Part shown: positions 1-9,080 of the stretch, piece after piece
Layout of the letters: the number at the start of each line of letters is the position of its first letter
Numbering within the stretch: the first letter of the stretch is position 1
From: Tepidanaerobacter acetatoxydans Re1
GTDB lineage: Bacteria > Bacillota > Thermosediminibacteria > Thermosediminibacterales > Tepidanaerobacteraceae
Reading direction: 5' to 3'
NCBI RefSeq assembly: GCF_000328765.2
Contig: NC_019954.2
Span: forward strand, 438,501-502,500
Length of the DNA: 64,000 bases
The notes under the pieces: model-generated
Database searches by the model: none
The model's input: only the letters and a program-made list of their open reading frames with translations
Told to the model about the DNA's origin: nothing
Made by a program: the position numbers and the translations under genes

Positions 1-1
1 C

Positions 2-769
2 TCTATTCTAATAGAGCAGGTCCAAGTGGTAAACGGAAAAGCAAAAGTGCTCGGAGACTATAAAATAGATGGAGTACCTGGAACAGGAGCAGAAATTTCC
101 ATTGATTTTTCTCAAACTGCCGGTGCCAAGACCGGTAAACTATTACCAACGGGAAATGTGAAAGATAAAATCCAAATAACTAATTTAGGAGAATTGGAAG
201 TTTCCATAGTGGATGCAGCCAATCCCATGGTTTTTGTTAGGGCTGTAGACTTAGGACTAACAGGCACTGAGACACCTGAAGAAATCGACGGCAATCAAAA
301 GATACTGGATATACTCGAGGAAATCCGATCGAAAACTGCACAAACCATTGGAATGGTTAAGGATTGGAGAGAAGCTAAGACGAAATCTCCAGCCTTTCCT
401 ATGGTGGCCTTTGTATCTCCGGCTTCAGATTATAAAGATTTTACCACAGGACAGCAGATCAGGGAAGAAGATATAGATTTTGTATCCAGATTGATGTTTA
501 TGCAAATAATGCACAAAACTTATGCCGGAACGGGGACTATTTGTACAGGTGCTGCTGCAAGAATTGATGGAACTGTAGTAAATGAAGTGATGAAAGAAAA
601 ACATCGGGGCAAAGATCCAATTCTAAGAATAGGGCATCCTGCAGGAATAATTACTATTGATGTATGTGCAAATCATGAAGAGGGAAAGTGGAATCTTAAA
701 AAGGCTGCCATAAGTAGAACTGCAAGAAGAATCATGGAGGGATACTGCTATATACCTAAAGAAAGGTGA
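2..769 (+). CDS. mii: PrpF-family isomerase, probable 3-methylitaconate delta-isomerase (5' truncated by window edge)
   Basis: This is the C-terminal two thirds of a PrpF-family (AcnD-accessory/methylaconitate isomerase) protein. The reading frame is open to the left edge, so the start lies outside the window; the family is usually about 370-390 residues and about 255 are visible. The family signature GVPGTGA followed by TGKLLPTGN is clear near the visible N-terminus. In Eubacterium barkeri a PrpF homologue, Mii, converts (R)-3-methylitaconate to 2,3-dimethylmaleate in nicotinate fermentation. The neighbouring mutase-activator-like gene, dimethylmalate lyase and enamidase favour that role over methylaconitate isomerisation. 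The stop overlaps the ribosome binding site of the next gene, so the two are translationally coupled. Family assignment is firm; the substrate is inferred from context. Confidence 0.8.
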   Translation, partial: SILIEQVQVVNGKAKVLGDYKIDGVPGTGAEISIDFSQTAGAKTGKLLPTGNVKDKIQITNLGELEVSIVDAANPMVFVRAVDLGLTGTETPEEIDGNQKILDILEEIRSKTAQTIGMVKDWREAKTKSPAFPMVAFVSPASDYKDFTTGQQIREEDIDFVSRLMFMQIMHKTYAGTGTICTGAAARIDGTVVNEVMKEKHRGKDPILRIGHPAGIITIDVCANHEEGKWNLKKAAISRTARRIMEGYCYIPKER

Positions 770-774
770 TATTC

Positions 775-2190
775 GTGGCCAAATACGATTATTTTGTTAT
801 CGATATAGGCAGCACCTATACAAAACTAAGATTGTTTAAAGATTGTCGATTGGTAGCTACAGCTCAGGCACCTACTACTATTGAAAATGTATACAAGGGA
901 ATAACTCTGGGAAAGACAAAAATATGTGCAGCTACCGGAGATACATCTATCGATGCTTGTCATGTGCTTGCTACCAGCAGTGCCGCCGGCGGCCTTAGAA
1001 TGGTAGCTATGGGTTATATGGCCAGAGTTACAGCAAAAGCTGCTAAAGAAGTAGCTATGAATGCGGGAGCCCGAGTATTGGAAATAGTATCACAAGAAGA
1101 TCCCCCAGAATACCGAGTAGAAATTTTAAAAGAGATAAATCCAGATATAATTTTGTTGGCTGGGGGAACTGACGGCGGTGACGAATCTTCCATCATTGAA
1201 AATGCAAAATTGATACTGGAAAGCGGGATAAAGGCTGTTGTAATAATAGCAGGAAACATCAACTCTCAATCAGAAGTAGCTGGGATCTTACATGATGGCG
1301 GAGTTGCCTACGAAAGAGTACCAAATATAATGCCTACAATTCATGAACTTAGAGTTAGGGAAGCTCGGGAAGCCATTCATCAGGAGTTCATACGACAGAT
1401 AACAAAGGCTCCAGGCCTTGCTCCCCTGAAACAAGAGATAACCACTGACAAGATAATACCTACCCCTGGAGCGGTACTTATGGGAGCCGAACTTCTCGCA
1501 AAGGGCGTATATGATGAAAAAGGCTTGGGCGACTTAGTGCTGGTTGATTTAGGAGGTGCAACTACAGATGTACACTCGGTGCTTCCTAGCTTAGAAAAAC
1601 TAGCTGATGAAGAGAAAGGATTAATAGTGGCCAATGAAAAGCAGGTCGCCTATAGAACCGTAGAAGGAAATTTAGGTATGCGTGTCAGTGCTCAAGGTAT
1701 TCTCGATGTGGTGGGGAGTAAAGGTTTATTAAAGAAAAGAAATATTGATGATAAATCCGTTGAAAGGGAAGTTACTCAATATGTACGCTTTTTAGAAAAG
1801 AATCCGGGGCATCTGCCTAAGAATGAAAGAGAAAAACTATTCGATGAACTTTTGGCAGAAACCGCTATAGAAGTTGCCTTAAAACGTCATGCGGGATTCA
1901 TAACCCAAGAGTTTGATCCAATTATGGGTACAGTACCTGGGATGCCTATTGGCAGAGACCTTAGAAAGGTAAAGTACATAATAGGGGTAGGCGGATTTTT
2001 TGTTCACAACAAATTAAGTGATGCGCAGAAAAGAATAGAAAATGCTATCAAAAAACCCGAATTTTCCCTGCTCCCGGAGAATCCTGAAATCCTTATCGAC
2101 CAAAACTATCTTTTGTATGCAGCAGGTGCTATATCACAAATCGATCGAGAATATGCGTTTACATTACTTAAAAATTATTTTGGAATATGA
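775..2190 (+). CDS. GlmL/MutL-family protein (ASKHA-fold partner of a B12-dependent mutase)
   Basis: This 471-residue protein has the GlmL signature at its N-terminus (VIDIGSTYTKL, an actin/hexokinase-type phosphate-1 loop). Further ATPase-fold motifs are LLAGGTDGG around residue 130 and LVDLGGATTDVHS around 260. GlmL-type proteins accompany carbon-skeleton mutases such as glutamate mutase. Here the likely partner is 2-methyleneglutarate mutase of the nicotinate pathway, whose gene would lie left of the window. A GTG at 766 is possible, but it sits inside the AAAGGTG ribosome binding site, so the GTG at 775 is preferred. It gives the N-terminus M-A-K-Y-D-Y, as is usual. The exact biochemical role (reactivation or assembly) is not established by sequence. 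Confidence 0.82.
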   Translation: MAKYDYFVIDIGSTYTKLRLFKDCRLVATAQAPTTIENVYKGITLGKTKICAATGDTSIDACHVLATSSAAGGLRMVAMGYMARVTAKAAKEVAMNAGARVLEIVSQEDPPEYRVEILKEINPDIILLAGGTDGGDESSIIENAKLILESGIKAVVIIAGNINSQSEVAGILHDGGVAYERVPNIMPTIHELRVREAREAIHQEFIRQITKAPGLAPLKQEITTDKIIPTPGAVLMGAELLAKGVYDEKGLGDLVLVDLGGATTDVHSVLPSLEKLADEEKGLIVANEKQVAYRTVEGNLGMRVSAQGILDVVGSKGLLKKRNIDDKSVEREVTQYVRFLEKNPGHLPKNEREKLFDELLAETAIEVALKRHAGFITQEFDPIMGTVPGMPIGRDLRKVKYIIGVGGFFVHNKLSDAQKRIENAIKKPEFSLLPENPEILIDQNYLLYAAGAISQIDREYAFTLLKNYFGI

Positions 2191-2210
2191 GCTTTAAGGA
2201 GGAACTGAAG

Positions 2211-3083
2211 TTGAAGAAAACAACTTTACTAAGAAAACTAATCGAAGATGAACAAATTCTTGTAGCACCCGGTGCTCATGATGTATTAACAGCTAAAGTC
2301 ATCGAAAAAGTAGGTTTCAATGCAGTGTACATGACAGGATATGGCCGGGCTGCCAGTTATCTCGGCAAGCCCGATGTAGGACTGATAACCATGACGGAGA
2401 TGCAGGATCAAGTCAGTAAACTTGCTGCAGCAGTGGATATACCAGTTATAGCGGATGGAGATACAGGCTTTGGCAATGCAATAAATGTTATGAGAACCGT
2501 TAAAGAGTATGAAAAAGCAGGAGCAGCTGCTATACAATTGGAAGATCAGGTTGCTCCAAAAAAATGTGGACACATGATAGGTCGTCAAGTAGTTTCAATG
2601 GATGAGATGTTAGGGAAAATTGAGGCAGCAATAAGTGCTAGACAGGACCCAGACTTTGTGATTATAGCACGTACCGATGCTAGGACATCTATGGGTTTTG
2701 AAGAGGCATTAAAGCGGGCAAAAGCCTATGCTGAAGCTGGAGCAGATGTTATATTTTTTGAATCCCCGGAGAGCAAAGAAGAGATGATAAGGCTCAACAA
2801 AGAGCTTAACGTTCCTACACTGGCAAATATGGTGGAAGGCGGGAGAACCCCCCTGTTTAGCGCCAAAGAGCTGGAGGAAATGGGATATGCGCTAGTTATA
2901 TTTCCTACAGCATCAGTTTATACCACTGCCAAATCAATGATGGAGCTAATGCAGGAATTGAAAAGTAAAGGTACTACACGGGATTCTATTGAAAAGATGA
3001 TCCCCTTTCAGGAGTTTAATGATTTAATTGGATTGCCTGAGATAAGAGAATTAGAAAACAAGTATGTAAGAGGAGGGGTGTAG
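2211..3083 (+). CDS. dml: Isocitrate lyase/PEP mutase family enzyme, probable 2,3-dimethylmalate lyase
   Basis: This 290-residue TIM-barrel lyase belongs to the ICL/PEP mutase superfamily. Metal- and substrate-site motifs are visible: DGDTGFGN near residue 80, QLEDQ near 108 and the lyase signature KKCGH near 118, with the catalytic cysteine present. 2,3-Dimethylmalate lyase, the last step of E. barkeri nicotinate fermentation, splits (2R,3S)-2,3-dimethylmalate into propionate and pyruvate and has about the same length. Methylisocitrate lyase is the main alternative, but the island context favours Dml. An ATG at 2187 is in frame, but the AAGGAGG at 2196-2202 lies downstream of it, so TTG at 2211 (spacing 8) is the better start. 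Confidence 0.8.
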   Translation: MKKTTLLRKLIEDEQILVAPGAHDVLTAKVIEKVGFNAVYMTGYGRAASYLGKPDVGLITMTEMQDQVSKLAAAVDIPVIADGDTGFGNAINVMRTVKEYEKAGAAAIQLEDQVAPKKCGHMIGRQVVSMDEMLGKIEAAISARQDPDFVIIARTDARTSMGFEEALKRAKAYAEAGADVIFFESPESKEEMIRLNKELNVPTLANMVEGGRTPLFSAKELEEMGYALVIFPTASVYTTAKSMMELMQELKSKGTTRDSIEKMIPFQEFNDLIGLPEIRELENKYVRGGV

Positions 3084-3324
3084 ATATAAAAAATAATTAA
3101 ACAGTTGGATAAATACTAAACCAGATCAATAATTTTGTCAGCAGAGTTTATTTTACTTTTTTAAAAAGCTAATAGGAATGTATGTGTTGTTTGTATTAAG
3201 AACTAGCAGTAACCCATGAGTGACTTTCATTGTGAAAAGGTGTATTGGCAGCTAAAATAGTATTTGTGAAAGTGCACTCCAACTCAGCTCCCAATATTAA
3301 GTATTTTAATGAGGAGGAAAGTTA

Positions 3325-4596
3325 ATGCAAACAGAGACAAAAAAAGTTGAGCAAAATACCGATATTTATGAAAGCGCATTTGCACCAGTTCCGGAATCTC
3401 AAAGAAAAACTTTATTAAGCCTGACCGCTGTTTTAGCAGGATATCCTATAGCCTTATCCAATTTCGTTATCGGAGGAGCGGCTGGAGTTGGATTGACCTT
3501 TGACAAAGCACTATTAGCGTTATTTATTGGGAACGGGATATTGATTGCGATAGTTATAATTACGGGTTTAATGGCTTACGAGACAGGATTGTCCACTGCA
3601 TTTCTATCAAGAAGAGCTTTTGGCAAAAATGGTTCTAGCATATTTTCTTTATTGTTGGCAATGTCTTCAGTTACATGGATATCATTGAATGGTGACATAT
3701 TTTCAAGGCTTATAAAAACTACATTCCCTTGGTGGCCGATTAGCATTCCTATTACCGCTGTAATTGTAATATTAATATGGATGCAATCCGCAATTAGAGG
3801 CTATAAAGGGTTAGAAGTTGTAAGCTTTATTGGTGTTCCTGCCGCACTTATCATGTCTTTAGTTGGTGTTATTGCTGCATTCAATGCAACGAATGGTTTT
3901 GCTGGGCTAACAAGTTATATACCTGAGAAACCAATGTCTTTTACAGCTGCTACAGCTTCAATAGTTGGTGGCTGGGTATTTGGTGCAACAATTACACCGG
4001 ATATCTGTCGTTTTGCAAAAAGCAAAAGAGATGTAGTAATAGCCGGTTTAGTAGCATTTATAGTTGGTTGTTTTGGTTTACAGCTTGCAGGTGCGCTGGT
4101 AGCCCTTGCTACAGGACAAGGTGATTTTACTTTAGCAATGGCTGAGCTAGGTCTTACAGGTGTTGCTTTTGTGGCAGCTATATTCTGCCTTTGGACTACC
4201 CAAGACAATAACATATACGGGGCAAGCCTTGCAATACAAAATGTTTTAAGAGAAACTTCAGCAAAAGGAAAAGTAAGTCACATGCAAATAGCAATTGCAG
4301 TAGCAGGTGTTTCAGCTGTATTTGCTGCCTTGGGAATTTATAAATATATACTGCCTATAATACAATTCTTATCAGTTCTAATACCACCTGTACCAGGGTT
4401 ACTTACAGCCGAATATTATTTTGTAAAAAATTCAAAAGAAAATATTACAACAAATTGGTTAGCAATGTTAGCGTGGGTTTTAGGTGGAACTACAGGATAT
4501 ATTTCACTTAAAACGAACTTCTTCATTCCCCCTGTTGTAGGCATGGTTGCCGCAGGTGTAATTTATACAGTCTTAAGTAAACTGTTTGATAAATAA
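3325..4596 (+). CDS. NCS1 (CodB-like) permease, candidate nicotinate/N-heterocycle transporter
   Basis: This 423-residue polytopic membrane protein resembles the cytosine/purine/allantoin permease family (NCS1, CodB branch). It has about 12 hydrophobic segments and a hydrophilic N-terminus rich in E, K and Q. The stretches APVPESQRKT at residues 17-26 and FGATITPDICRFAKS around 218-232 are typical of CodB-type proteins. NCS1 proteins move nucleobases, hydantoins and related nitrogen heterocycles. Its position between dimethylmalate lyase and enamidase makes nicotinate or 6-hydroxynicotinate a reasonable substrate, but that is inference from position only. A 240-base gap precedes it, so it may have its own promoter. 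GAGGAGG lies just before the ATG. Confidence 0.8.
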   Translation: MQTETKKVEQNTDIYESAFAPVPESQRKTLLSLTAVLAGYPIALSNFVIGGAAGVGLTFDKALLALFIGNGILIAIVIITGLMAYETGLSTAFLSRRAFGKNGSSIFSLLLAMSSVTWISLNGDIFSRLIKTTFPWWPISIPITAVIVILIWMQSAIRGYKGLEVVSFIGVPAALIMSLVGVIAAFNATNGFAGLTSYIPEKPMSFTAATASIVGGWVFGATITPDICRFAKSKRDVVIAGLVAFIVGCFGLQLAGALVALATGQGDFTLAMAELGLTGVAFVAAIFCLWTTQDNNIYGASLAIQNVLRETSAKGKVSHMQIAIAVAGVSAVFAALGIYKYILPIIQFLSVLIPPVPGLLTAEYYFVKNSKENITTNWLAMLAWVLGGTTGYISLKTNFFIPPVVGMVAAGVIYTVLSKLFDK

Positions 4597-4771
4597 ACAA
4601 GTTGAAAAAGAAGTTCAACAAAGCAATAGTGAAATGAATATATAGTTTTTCAAAGCATTAAAATTCAAACCTGTGTAGGGAACTGCAAAAGGTTGTCCAC
4701 AGGCAGTAGTAAGTGACTAATTATAAAGTAACTTTTCAAAATTAACAATTAATAAGGAGGCAGAAGAGATC

Positions 4772-5932
4772 ATGTCAGTTTTAGCCATTAAAAACATAGG
4801 GATCTTGGTTACCGGAGATATTAATAATCCTATATCAGAGGCAAATACCGTTGTTGTAGAAGATGGAAAAATCAAGAGGATTGGCGATGAGAAACTACTA
4901 GAAAAGTTTCAGTGCGATAAAGTTATAGATGCTCAAGGAACAACTGTAACACCGGGGCTTATAGACTCTCACGTACACCCTGTTATAGGTGATTTCACAC
5001 CAAGACAAAACATGTTAGGGTTTATTAACAGTTCACTTCACGGTGGAGTAACAACCATGATATCCGCAGGTGAATGCCATACCCCGGGAAGACCAAAAGA
5101 CGTTGAAGGAACAAAGGCCCTTGCTCTACTTGCCTATAAGTCTTCTAAAAATGCTAGACCCGGTGGTGTTAAACTTCACGGTGGTGGATTAATATTAGAA
5201 AAGGGATTGACGGAAAAAGATTTCGAGGAATTAGCAAAGCAGGGCGTTTGGATAGTTGGCGAGATAGGCCTTGGTACAGTTAACAATCCAAAGGAAGCAG
5301 CACCAATGGTAGAGTGGGCTAAAAAATACGGTTTTAAAGTCATGATGCATACGGGAGGAACCTCGATTCCGGGTAGCACTACTATAACAGCGGAAGATGT
5401 TATGACAGTGAATCCAGATGTTGTATCACATTTAAACGGTGGTCCCACAGCGATTTCTTTAAACGAAGTTAAAAAACTTATAGACGAAACATCCTATGCC
5501 TTAGAACTTGTCCAGTGTGGAAATTTCAAAGTATTAAAGCAAGCAGTAGAATGGCTTAATGAAAAAGGGCAACTTGATAGAATAATACTCGGTAACGATT
5601 CACCATCAGGCACAGGAATAATAACACTTGGAATATTGAGATCAATTGCCTATATAGCTTCTATGGCGGGGATTCCTGCTGAAAAGGCCATATGTATGGC
5701 TACAGGTAATACGGCAAGGATATATGGGTTAAATGTTGGAATTATCGAAGAAGGCCGTGAAGCTGATTTTGTAATCATGGATGCACCTATGGGGTCCGTA
5801 GGAGAAGATTGCCTAAAGGCACTCGAAGCGGGTGATTTACCTGGAATTTCAATGGTTATAATCGATGGAAATATTGCTGTTTCTAAAAGTAGGAATACGC
5901 CACCACCTGTAACCAAAGCGGCAATATGCTAA
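4772..5932 (+). CDS. ena: Enamidase, copy 1 (amidohydrolase of nicotinate fermentation)
   Basis: This 386-residue amidohydrolase matches E. barkeri enamidase closely in length and sequence, as far as I recall it. Enamidase hydrolyses 1,4,5,6-tetrahydro-6-oxonicotinate to ammonia and 2-formylglutarate. Metal-site features of the family are all present: HVH in GLIDSHVHP (about residue 67), the E of GEIGLG, H of MMHTGGTS, H of VVSHLNGGPT and D of GNDSPSG. The C-terminus SRNTPP is also shared with the known enzyme. A second copy of identical length lies at 14176. The two align without gaps and are roughly three quarters identical by eye. GGAGG precedes the ATG. Confidence 0.9.
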   Translation: MSVLAIKNIGILVTGDINNPISEANTVVVEDGKIKRIGDEKLLEKFQCDKVIDAQGTTVTPGLIDSHVHPVIGDFTPRQNMLGFINSSLHGGVTTMISAGECHTPGRPKDVEGTKALALLAYKSSKNARPGGVKLHGGGLILEKGLTEKDFEELAKQGVWIVGEIGLGTVNNPKEAAPMVEWAKKYGFKVMMHTGGTSIPGSTTITAEDVMTVNPDVVSHLNGGPTAISLNEVKKLIDETSYALELVQCGNFKVLKQAVEWLNEKGQLDRIILGNDSPSGTGIITLGILRSIAYIASMAGIPAEKAICMATGNTARIYGLNVGIIEEGREADFVIMDAPMGSVGEDCLKALEAGDLPGISMVIIDGNIAVSKSRNTPPPVTKAAIC

Positions 5933-6216
5933 GAAAACAATATATGTTTATATGAGTGTTTAAAAGGGAGCAAATAGATTATCACATGATTCTAATTAAT
6001 AATGATAAATGCAAGCGATGCTACACTGAAATAAGCCATAGAATTGGGTGCAACTAGAGTTTATAGTAAGCAATGGAGGTGATAGCACTTTTACATTTAA
6101 ACAGACGCGTTTATTAATGTTGGAATTATCAAAGAATTGGTCATTTGCCTTGGGAATGAAATTATAGTCATCCCCAAGGTATAGCTTAAAAAATAATGAA
6201 GGGAGTAATTTGGATT

Positions 6217-6804
6217 ATGGATGTAAAAATAAGAAAGTTTTACACCATTGTTGAAGAGATCAAGAGCGATGGCGGAAAAGAAATTGAAGGTAAACCCCAC
6301 AAACGGGCTGCTGCTGCAGTAGTAATTGAAAATCCATTTGCAGGTAAATATGTAGAGGATTTATCGCCATTGACAGAGTGGAGCGTAGAAATCGCACCAA
6401 TACTGACCCAAAAAGCCCTTGCTGCCGCTGGCATGAATAAAACAGAAGTGGAAAGCTATGGAAAAGCAGCTATAGTCGGCGGAAATGGAGAGTTAGAACA
6501 CGCAGCGGCACTTCTTCACCCAAAACTGGGCAAACCCTTTAGAGACGAAGTTAATGGAGGCAAGGCAATAATACCATCAGCTAAAAAGATGGGATATCCA
6601 GGGTGCGCCATAGATGTACCACTGCATTTCAAGGATGCGGCTTTTGTCAGATCGCATTTTGATGCTATGGAAGTAAGAGTACCTGACGCACCTAGAGACA
6701 ATGAGATAGTTTTAATACTTTCTGTTACTAACTGTGGCAGGCCTCACCCGAGAGTTGGCGGACTTACAAAAGAAGAAGCCAAATGCGAAGATGGTTTATG
6801 GTAA
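6217..6804 (+). CDS. AA_synth family protein (DUF1185/PF06684-like), function unknown
   Basis: This 195-residue soluble protein resembles the family labelled amino acid synthesis (PF06684), for which I know no firm biochemical role. Conserved-looking features are RAAAAVVIENPFAGKY near residue 32, GGNGELEHAAALLHPKLG, PLHFKDAAFVRSHFD and a C-terminal SVTNCGRPHPR. Members occur near hydantoinase- and heterocycle-type catabolic genes, so a helper or hydrolytic step in nicotinate breakdown is possible but unproven. An in-frame ATG at 6196 precedes the AAGGGAG, so the ATG at 6217 is preferred. A stable hairpin follows the stop codon. Confidence 0.7.
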   Translation: MDVKIRKFYTIVEEIKSDGGKEIEGKPHKRAAAAVVIENPFAGKYVEDLSPLTEWSVEIAPILTQKALAAAGMNKTEVESYGKAAIVGGNGELEHAAALLHPKLGKPFRDEVNGGKAIIPSAKKMGYPGCAIDVPLHFKDAAFVRSHFDAMEVRVPDAPRDNEIVLILSVTNCGRPHPRVGGLTKEEAKCEDGLW

Positions 6805-6809
6805 TACCA

Positions 6810-6840
6810 TTGCCAGGCGGGGGATTTCCCTACCTGGCAA
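6810..6840 (+). terminator. Hairpin after the AA_synth gene, possible terminator or attenuator
   Basis: Arms TTGCCAGG and CCTGGCAA are perfectly complementary, and part of the intervening GGGGA/TCCC can also pair. No strong T run follows (AAAACAACATTTC), so termination may be partial. The next gene begins 30 bases on with its own ribosome binding site. Confidence 0.5.
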
Positions 6841-6870
6841 AACAACATTTCTTATTTAAGGAGCAAAAGC

Positions 6871-8379
6871 ATGCTTCAAATAATGAATATAGGAATTACA
6901 GATGTAGCAGTAATAGGTGGTGGGCTTGCAGCCATGTATGCAGCTTTGGAAGCAAGCAACTATGATAAATCCGTAGTCATTATATCAAAAAAACCTGTGG
7001 GTAGATCCGGTGCTTCTGTTATTTCTAAATCGGTTCATAGGTTTCCCCCTGACCATTTAAAGGAGAAGCTTTCATATAAAAATAAGATTATTGAGGCTGG
7101 CAGATATATTAATAATAGGGATTTAGTAGATACTTTCGTAGAGCATGCCTCACAAAAAATGGATAATATTGAAAAGTTAAAAGTCGGATTGAACTTTAAA
7201 GAAAAACTTATAGATGGCAAGAATCATAAATATTTTGCTGCATGCAAGCCTAAGATGGGCAAACATCTTACTATACCGCTTTCGAACATTATAAAAACTA
7301 AAGACAACATAAATATAATGGAAGGATACATGGCAGTTCAGATAGTAATAGAAAGAGATACTGTCTGCGGAATTTTAATAGAAAATAAGAATCGCCTATA
7401 TTTTCTCGGTGCAAAAGCTGTGGTAATTGCGACAGGTGGAGGAGGATATAATTACATCCAAACTAGCAATACCAATGACTTAACCGGGGACGGGTATGCT
7501 ATGGCCTTAAGAGCTGGCTTGCCTTTGATAGATATGGAGTTTATTCAGTTCTACCCATATAGAACAGTATATCCCTTTCAACACGATATTTTCCCAGATA
7601 TTTTTAGCCATGGGGCTAAATACTTAAACGAAAAAGGCGAAAGATTTATGGATAAGTATCCCAAAAAGGAGCTGGAGAACAGAGATATTTTATCTCGTGA
7701 AATGTTTTTTCAAAAGGAAATATATCTTAATATAGAGGATTGCGACAAGGATTTTATGAAAGAAGAATGTGATGACTTATACGACAATTATTTAAAATAT
7801 AAAGGTGAGCAAATCAAAGTTTCACCTGTTGCTCATTTTATGATGGGCGGCGTTAAAATAAATGCAGATACATCTACAGATGTAAGAGGATTATTCTGTT
7901 GCGGAGAAGTAGCCGGAGGTTTACATGGAGCAAATCGGTTAGCGGGGCATGCCCTTACTGAAACTGTAGTATTTGGTCATATTGCAGGAGAGGAATCCGC
8001 TCATTATGCTGGAAGCAAAACAAAGATTTCTGTAAACTTTGTTAAAGAAGAAACTGCTAATTGGGTTCCTAATATAGGCGAGGAGAGTCCAACGAATATA
8101 AAAAATATATTAAGAAGAAATATGTGGGAATCAGCAGGAATTGTTAGGAATGAAGATGATCTGCAACGAGCAAAAGATAAAGTAGAAGAACTAGAACAAC
8201 AAATAAAAAACTTAAAACCTCTAAAATTGAGAGATTGGATTGAATGCCAAAATATGATCCAGACCTCAAAAATGATAATAGATTCTTGTATTTTAAGAAA
8301 AGAGAGTAGAGGAGCACACTATAGATCTGACTTTCCTGAAGAAGATATTAATTGGCAGCGGAATATAATAATAAACTAA
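6871..8379 (+). CDS. FAD-dependent reductase/oxidase of the fumarate reductase/L-aspartate oxidase flavoprotein family
   Basis: This 502-residue flavoprotein starts with a Rossmann FAD motif (VIGGGLAAMYAALEAS). It carries the family FAD-contact motifs RSGAS, TGGGG, TGDGYAMALRAG, a HFMMGG active-site segment near residue 319 and GLHGANRLAGHALTE near 350. This is the domain order of succinate dehydrogenase, fumarate reductase and L-aspartate oxidase flavoproteins. No signal peptide, flavocytochrome haem motif or FMN-binding domain is seen, so it is probably cytoplasmic. It lies inside the nicotinate island, but the known E. barkeri route has no obvious step for it. Reduction of an unsaturated dicarboxylate is possible, as is an NadB-like activity. 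AAGGAG supports the ATG at 6871. Confidence 0.75.
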   Translation: MLQIMNIGITDVAVIGGGLAAMYAALEASNYDKSVVIISKKPVGRSGASVISKSVHRFPPDHLKEKLSYKNKIIEAGRYINNRDLVDTFVEHASQKMDNIEKLKVGLNFKEKLIDGKNHKYFAACKPKMGKHLTIPLSNIIKTKDNINIMEGYMAVQIVIERDTVCGILIENKNRLYFLGAKAVVIATGGGGYNYIQTSNTNDLTGDGYAMALRAGLPLIDMEFIQFYPYRTVYPFQHDIFPDIFSHGAKYLNEKGERFMDKYPKKELENRDILSREMFFQKEIYLNIEDCDKDFMKEECDDLYDNYLKYKGEQIKVSPVAHFMMGGVKINADTSTDVRGLFCCGEVAGGLHGANRLAGHALTETVVFGHIAGEESAHYAGSKTKISVNFVKEETANWVPNIGEESPTNIKNILRRNMWESAGIVRNEDDLQRAKDKVEELEQQIKNLKPLKLRDWIECQNMIQTSKMIIDSCILRKESRGAHYRSDFPEEDINWQRNIIIN

Positions 8380-8448
8380 ATAAATACTTCAAACCACATA
8401 TAAAAATGCTCATTTTCAGCCTTAGCAACATTACAATTCATAGTAGAA

Positions 8449-8518
8449 AAATTTAAAAAGAATTACCCATTCATGCTTATTAACCTACATCTATCAATCT
8501 CATAATCATTCTTAACGC
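8449..8518. repeat. Imperfect direct repeat, copy A
   Basis: Read on the minus strand, this copy and copy B at 8869-8940 share ATGAGATTGA, then TAATAAGC, then GAAT-GG and an A/T-rich TTCTTTTT tail at matching spacing, with small indels. About 350 bases separate the copies. No terminal inverted repeat or coding function is visible. Confidence 0.4.
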
Positions 8519-8868
8519 TATTAAACGATTGTTCTGAAGCAAAATCCCATAACTTAGTTATACCTAAATTCAGATAAAGGACCCCAAACTCGGTCAAACC
8601 TATAATAATAGTTACAAAAAATATTTTAGCAATTTAAAAATATCAAGTTTGTTTTGGAACGTATATTCAAAATAATATCTTAGATTTAAATAATATCTCA
8701 CAAATTATGCGAATACAATCAATTTAATAACAGCTACGAGTAAGTTCGGAAACAGGAAAAAATGCCTGTAAAAAACCAATAAAAGCACTAAAAATAACAA
8801 AACAAAAACTTTTAAGCTGTGAAAGCAAAAAAAAACAAAATGAGAGTAAGGAAACAAATATCAGGCTA

Positions 8869-8940
8869 AAAAAATGCAAAAAGAAATACCAATTCTTGCG
8901 GCTTATTACCCGAGAACATTCAATCTCATAACTCTTAGAG
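8869..8940. repeat. Imperfect direct repeat, copy B
   Basis: This is the partner of the repeat at 8449-8518, aligned by eye on the minus strand over shared blocks TTATGAGATTGA, GTAATAAGC and TTCTTTTT. It ends shortly before the AGGAGGTGG at 8989. Its origin is unknown. Confidence 0.4.
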
Positions 8941-9049
8941 CAAATAGGAACACATACCCATTAACACTTGCTGCTGCCGTTAAAACATAAGGAGGTGGTA
9001 CACTCAAAAAAAGAAGTTACCAAAAGGTGTAACAAGGAGAGGCTGTTTT

Positions 9050-9080
9050 TTCCATAATAATACTAAGTATTATTATGGAA
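9050..9080. promoter_or_regulatory. Near-perfect 31-base palindrome upstream of the PTS-EIIC-like gene
   Basis: The left arm TTCCATAATAATACT and right arm AGTATTATTATGGAA are exact inverted repeats around one central base. Nearby, AAGACC (9079-9084) can pair with GGTCTT (9101-9106), and TAAACCT (9147-9153) with AGGTTTA (9164-9170). The cluster of potential hairpins lies 50-170 bases before the start codon at 9219. That fits an operator, a structured leader RNA, or a terminator of unknown upstream transcription. It lacks a T tract directly after the palindrome. Confidence 0.5.

Noticed and set aside
112-294. Many 60-130 codon minus-strand frames across the window
   Set aside because: They lie opposite well-supported plus-strand genes, lack ribosome binding sites and show no family motifs, so they are mirror frames of real genes.
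2187-2210. Upstream ATG for the dimethylmalate lyase
   Set aside because: The AAGGAGG motif lies downstream of this ATG and the extra residues are not family-like; TTG at 2211 fits.
8874-8990. Short 37-codon plus-strand frame as a small protein gene
   Set aside because: It has no ribosome binding site, no recognisable sequence pattern, and overlaps one of the imperfect repeats.
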